A stretch of DNA of 8,136 nt from an uncultured bacterium (GTDB taxonomy: Bacteria; Patescibacteriota; Saccharimonadia; Saccharimonadales; Saccharimonadaceae), in assembly GCA_903844835.1 (NCBI GenBank), contig CAIMUU010000064.1:1-8136 (forward strand). Direction: 5' to 3'. The notes under the pieces were generated by a model. The model worked only from the letters and a program-made list of their open reading frames with translations, was not told the DNA's origin and searched no databases. The position numbers were made by a program, and so were the translations under genes. Of this stretch, positions 5,585-8,136 are shown piece by piece; position 1 is the stretch's first letter, and every line of letters starts with the position of its first letter.

Positions 5585-6448
5585 TTAACACTTACAATCG
5601 TCACCGCAGTCGCAACCGTTTGCACAGTCACAATCACATTTGCTAGAATTTGAATTCAAGAAATCTTGAATAGCAAAACCGATGATACCACCAAGTGCAG
5701 GCGCTAGGATGTAGATAGCTACTGGCCAAATGTTCCAAGACAATGCGTTTGCGGCAATCGCAACTGCAGGGTTAAGGAAAGATAGGGCAGTGTTTGATTC
5801 AACTAGCGACATTGATGTTGCCCAACCAGCTACAAGTAGTCCAACTAGGACTGACATACCGTAGGCTAGAGCGGCTTTGGTGTTTGATTTTTTGAAGCGA
5901 ATAGCTGCTGACATACCTAGTGCAATAATTGTTGCACCTAGTAGTTCGGCAAAGAAGAAAATCCATTCTTTGTCAGTTATTGGTGTTGCGGCATGAAATA
6001 GGCTCTGTCCTGATGCGGCTACGTCGGTTACAGAACTATTCAAAAATGCGTTTAGTGTTAGCCAAGAAACGGCTGCACCAAATACTTGGGCCAAAATTAG
6101 GAAAATTGCCCGAACTGATTTGATTTTGCCTGTTACCCAAGCTCCTATTGTCATGGCTGGGTTTAGGTAAATGCCTGCTGCACCACCGAGCGTCAATACG
6201 ATGCCGGCAATTATAAAACCAACATATAGTGGCTGGCCTTGTACAGCGAAAATACCAGATACAAGCATAAACGTACCAATAAATTCAGCAACGATTGCTG
6301 AAATTAATGGCATTTCTTGAATCTTGCAATAGAATGATTTAACTGATGCCTTGACCTTCGACATCTTGCCTCTCATGGCGGGCATGGTGTCATCTAATTT
6401 AGTGGTATTAGATTTTTTAGTTGATGAAATGGCGGATTTTTTTGCCAT
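5585..6448 (-). CDS. Aquaporin/MIP-family channel with Lys-rich N-tail and Cys-rich C-tail
   Basis: 287 residues. MIP channels pass water or small neutral solutes across the cytoplasmic membrane. Two half-repeats are visible. The first has AEFIGTF (E55) in helix 1 and LNPAMT (NPA 96-98). The second has AELLGA (E168) in helix 4 and LNPAVA (NPA 226-228). In most aquaporins the residue after the second NPA is Arg, part of the selectivity filter; here it is V229, so the pore is probably wider or differently selective. Residues 1-45 are a basic Ser/Thr/Lys tail. The last 17 residues (271-287) hold seven Cys and five Asp in a C-D-C-D-C pattern, a likely metal-binding tail; these tails are not part of the usual MIP core. 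The start is set by AAAGGAGG nine bases upstream and a promoter beyond it. Substrate cannot be named; glycerol, water or a metalloid hydroxide are open options. Confidence 0.87.
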   Translation of the reverse strand: MAKKSAISSTKKSNTTKLDDTMPAMRGKMSKVKASVKSFYCKIQEMPLISAIVAEFIGTFMLVSGIFAVQGQPLYVGFIIAGIVLTLGGAAGIYLNPAMTIGAWVTGKIKSVRAIFLILAQVFGAAVSWLTLNAFLNSSVTDVAASGQSLFHAATPITDKEWIFFFAELLGATIIALGMSAAIRFKKSNTKAALAYGMSVLVGLLVAGWATSMSLVESNTALSFLNPAVAIAANALSWNIWPVAIYILAPALGGIIGFAIQDFLNSNSSKCDCDCANGCDCGDDCKC

Positions 6449-6457
6449 AATTAGGTT

Positions 6458-6465
6458 CCTCCTTT
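6458..6465 (-). promoter_or_regulatory. Strong Shine-Dalgarno of the MIP gene
   Basis: AAAGGAGG on the minus strand lies nine bases before the ATG at 6448. It is one of the best ribosome binding sites in the window, in contrast to the apparently leaderless 79-residue gene on the other side of the same intergenic region. Confidence 0.8.
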
Positions 6466-6482
6466 ATGTGAAATATGGAATC

Positions 6483-6491
6483 ATTATAGCA
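6483..6491 (-). promoter_or_regulatory. Extended -10 promoter of the MIP gene
   Basis: The minus strand reads TGCTATAAT. Predicted start near 6476 gives a leader of about 28 bases that carries the Shine-Dalgarno. It is divergent from the promoter at 6516-6524. Confidence 0.65.
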
Positions 6492-6515
6492 CAATATCAA
6501 TGCTGTAAACATGAG

Positions 6516-6524
6516 TGCTATACT
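6516..6524 (+). promoter_or_regulatory. Extended -10 promoter of the 79-residue membrane protein gene
   Basis: TGCTATACT, ending six bases before the ATG at 6531, so the transcript should begin at the start codon (leaderless). This also decides the start: the frame is open far upstream, but only 6531 fits the promoter. Confidence 0.65.
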
Positions 6525-6530
6525 GATGAT

Positions 6531-6770
6531 ATGGGATTATTCATCAGACAAGAAGATTCTAGAAGCGAGCTTCAGCAACGAATCGCTGCCGAGTTGCAGG
6601 AAAAAGCAAAAAAACGACTTGACTTAGCCGAAGCGCCAGATTTAGTGGAAGATTCACAATATATTAAAGGTTTTAAGCGTACAACTAGTCTGGCTTGGGT
6701 TTGGGCTCTGATTGTTATTGCTTTTGTGGTGATAGCTATCTGGTTGATGATAACTGGGCTAGCGCGATAG
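6531..6770 (+). CDS. Small C-terminally anchored membrane protein of unknown function
   Basis: 79 residues. Residues 8-31 are a charged, probably helical stretch (SELQQRIAAELQEKAKKRL). Residues 32-50 are an acidic-then-basic linker, and residues 54-76 form a Trp-rich membrane helix (LAWVWALIVIAFVVIAIW) with a short TGLAR end. It therefore looks tail-anchored, with the bulk in the cytoplasm. The frame stays open upstream to 6351, but that extension runs through the MIP promoter and antisense to the MIP N-terminus. The ATG at 6531, placed six bases after TGCTATACT, is the better start. It precedes pheS by 29 bases, and pheS has its own -10. I do not recognise the family; a small regulator or partner of a membrane complex is possible but unsupported. 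Confidence 0.65.
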   Translation: MGLFIRQEDSRSELQQRIAAELQEKAKKRLDLAEAPDLVEDSQYIKGFKRTTSLAWVWALIVIAFVVIAIWLMITGLAR

Positions 6771-6782
6771 GGGCTATTTAGC

Positions 6783-6788
6783 TATAAT
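6783..6788 (+). promoter_or_regulatory. -10 box of the pheS operon
   Basis: TATAAT, 11 bases before the ATG at 6800. The expected start leaves only about five untranslated bases, with no Shine-Dalgarno and no room for a T-box or Phe attenuator. It has AGC rather than TGn before it. Confidence 0.5.
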
Positions 6789-6799
6789 AAAAAACAGTT

Positions 6800-7807
6800 A
6801 TGCAAAATATTGAAGATACTCGCAAAGATCTTTTGGCGCGAATTGAGGCTAGCGATAGTCCACGTGATTTGCTTAAGGGTCCCGAGCTAAAGCAACTCTT
6901 TGATGTTATCAAAACTCTTGCCCCCGAAGAGCGCGGCGCCTATGGTAAACAGGTTAATGAACTACGTATTGCGCTAGAATCGGCCATATCAGATCGAGAA
7001 TCTGGGGTTGAAGATAAGGCGGTTGAGCCAATTGATGTTACGGCTCCTTGGGATGTTAACGCTTCCAATATTGGCCTACTGCCAACTCAGCAGGGGACAC
7101 AACATCCATTAACGCTTGAATTAGAGAACGTAATTAATATTTTTACACGTATGGGCTTCGACGCGATTGAATCTCGCCAGATTGATGATGATGATCATAT
7201 GTTCGGCACACTTAATTTCCCCGAAAATCATCCAGCTAGGGATGGCTATGACACGTTTCGAACCGAAGAGGGATTTATCCCGCCAGCTCATACTTCGACC
7301 ATGCAACATCGCATTCTAAAGGCTGGCAAGGCTCAGCTTGAGGCGGGCGGTCAGATTGCGGCTGTTTCGTACGGTCGCGTATTTCGTAACGAAGATGTCG
7401 ATGCAACTCACGAACATACCTTTTATCAATGCGAAGGAGTATTTGTTAGTCGAGATGCAACTTTGGGTCAAATGTTGGGGACATTACGCGACTTTTTTGA
7501 AACATATTACGGTCAGAAATTAAAAATCAAGACTCAACCAGCCTATTTCCCGTTTGTCGAACCAGGGTTGGAATTTGCAATTGAGCGCCCAGCGGCACTT
7601 GGAGGCAAAGATGGTGAATGGTTAGAAATGCTTGGCTGTGGGATGATTCATCCCAATGTGTTGCAGGCTGCCGATATTGACCCAGCAAAGTATCGAGGTT
7701 TTGCATGGGGCGGTGGAATTGAGCGACTGGTTATGCTGAAATACGGTATAGAAGATTTGCGCCATTTTGAATCTGGTAAATTGCAATTTTTGAGGAAATT
7801 TTTATGA
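6800..7807 (+). CDS. pheS: Phenylalanyl-tRNA synthetase alpha subunit
   Basis: 335 residues, the normal size. PheS joins PheT in an alpha2-beta2 class II synthetase that charges tRNA-Phe with phenylalanine. Residues 1-75 form the N-terminal coiled-coil arm that contacts tRNA. HPLTLELENVINIFTRMGF (102-120) fits motif 1. HTSTMQHRIL (164-173) precedes motif 2, GRVFRNEDVDATHEHTFYQC (192-211). PAYFPFVEP (247-255) and GEWLEMLGCGMIHPNVL (272-288) line the active site. WGGGIERLVMLKYGIEDLR (303-321) is motif 3 with the ATP-binding Arg. All key blocks are intact. Its stop overlaps the next start (ATGA, 7804-7807), implying translational coupling. Confidence 0.96.
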   Translation: MQNIEDTRKDLLARIEASDSPRDLLKGPELKQLFDVIKTLAPEERGAYGKQVNELRIALESAISDRESGVEDKAVEPIDVTAPWDVNASNIGLLPTQQGTQHPLTLELENVINIFTRMGFDAIESRQIDDDDHMFGTLNFPENHPARDGYDTFRTEEGFIPPAHTSTMQHRILKAGKAQLEAGGQIAAVSYGRVFRNEDVDATHEHTFYQCEGVFVSRDATLGQMLGTLRDFFETYYGQKLKIKTQPAYFPFVEPGLEFAIERPAALGGKDGEWLEMLGCGMIHPNVLQAADIDPAKYRGFAWGGGIERLVMLKYGIEDLRHFESGKLQFLRKFL

Positions 7808-8082
7808 GTCAAGAGATTCACAAAAAAACAGTAGCGTCCTTATTTGACGAAGTAGTTTCTGGCAACAAGTCTTTTGACGTCAGGCTAGCTGATTGGCAGT
7901 GCCAACCTGGTGATATATTGATTTTGGACGAAATTGATGACGTTACGAAGGTCCCAACTGGCCGTTCGGTTCGACGCCGTGTTGGCTATATTTTAAACAC
8001 TCAAGAAACCAGTTTTTATTCAAAGAAGGATATTGAAAAGTATGGCCTTCAGGTAATCTCGCTACTCGAGGAGGGTAAATAA
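7804..8082 (+). CDS. Small DUF3850/ASCH-like (PUA-fold) protein between pheS and pheT
   Basis: 92 residues. The order of conserved pieces matches the DUF3850/ASCH group of PUA-like folds: IHKKT near the N-terminus, FDEVVSGNKSFDVRLADW (14-31), QPGDILILDEID (34-45), then TGRSVRRRVGYIL (52-64). Such domains often bind RNA or modified nucleotides, but no activity can be read here. The start overlaps the pheS stop by four bases (ATGA), with GAGGA at 7792-7796 seven bases upstream. The stop shares its last A with the pheT start (TAATG). It is thus co-translated with both synthetase subunits, which suggests a link to tRNA-Phe charging or to operon control; that is inference. Family match is by eye. 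Confidence 0.8.
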   Translation: MSQEIHKKTVASLFDEVVSGNKSFDVRLADWQCQPGDILILDEIDDVTKVPTGRSVRRRVGYILNTQETSFYSKKDIEKYGLQVISLLEEGK

Positions 8083-8136
8083 TGATTATTTCACTTAATT
8101 GGCTCAAAAAGTTTACTGACATTGATATGCCAATCC
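8082..8136 (+). CDS. pheT: Phenylalanyl-tRNA synthetase beta subunit, N-terminal 18 residues (3' partial)
   Basis: The visible residues MIISLNWLKKFTDIDMPI match the standard PheT opening (M-x-ISLNWL-K-x-x-D). A strong Shine-Dalgarno GAGGAGGG (8068-8075) sits six bases upstream, inside the preceding gene. The gene runs off the window end, so nothing beyond the N-terminus can be judged. Position after pheS confirms the call. Confidence 0.9.
   Translation, partial: MIISLNWLKKFTDIDMPI

Noticed and set aside
6351..6530. Longer start for the 79-residue membrane protein
   Set aside because: The extension is antisense to the MIP N-terminus, crosses the MIP Shine-Dalgarno and promoter, and ends where TGCTATACT gives a fitting start at 6531.
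6771..6799. Attenuator, T-box or terminator before pheS
   Set aside because: Only a 4-bp GCTA/TAGC self-complementarity is present and the leader is about five bases, leaving no room for such a control element.

Overview
The window looks like a chromosomal segment of a small-genome bacterium, most likely Patescibacteria/CPR and plausibly Saccharibacteria (TM7). This rests on family resemblance, not on an RNA marker: large-tipped type IV pilins, short one-membrane-type surface proteins, a short RmuC, a MIP channel with extra tails, and compact spacing with overlapping starts and stops. TGA ends real genes (first pilin, pheS), so the code is the standard bacterial one. This argues against Gracilibacteria or Absconditabacteria, where UGA is glycine. 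No mobile element, CRISPR array, tRNA or rRNA was seen.

Left part (2-1794, +): two tandem type IV pilin-like genes coupled by a TGATG overlap. The first is cut off by the window start. Its visible pilin remnant matches the same part of the second pilin, so they are paralogues. Their C-terminal modules differ completely: a jelly-roll/tail-protein-like module in the first and a glycine-rich tail-fibre-like module in the second. They could form swappable adhesive tips on a pilus.

Middle (1824-5518): a VIT/CCC1-type iron/manganese transporter (-) is divergent from a membrane-anchored extracytoplasmic protein (+). Then follow, all +, a PAP2 (undecaprenyl-diphosphatase-like) phosphatase, an unrecognised five-helix membrane protein and rmuC. 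A 12-bp perfect hairpin at 5533-5560 ends rmuC and also faces the convergent MIP gene.

Right part (5585-8136): a divergent aquaporin-family (MIP) gene (-) with a Cys-rich C-terminus and no Arg after its second NPA. Divergent from it are a 79-residue tail-anchored protein, then pheS, a DUF3850/ASCH-like small protein and the start of pheT, with the last three overlapping end to end.

A promoter theme runs through the window. Most transcription starts show an extended -10 of the form TGCTATAAT or TGCTATACT. At several genes (PAP2, rmuC, the 79-residue gene, and nearly so VIT and pheS) this box sits only 6-11 bases before the ATG, with no Shine-Dalgarno, implying leaderless mRNAs. Other genes (2652, 3942, MIP, the DUF3850 gene, pheT) have good Shine-Dalgarno sites. 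There is no gene-free stretch over 300 bases; the longest gap is about 100 bases and holds divergent promoters.
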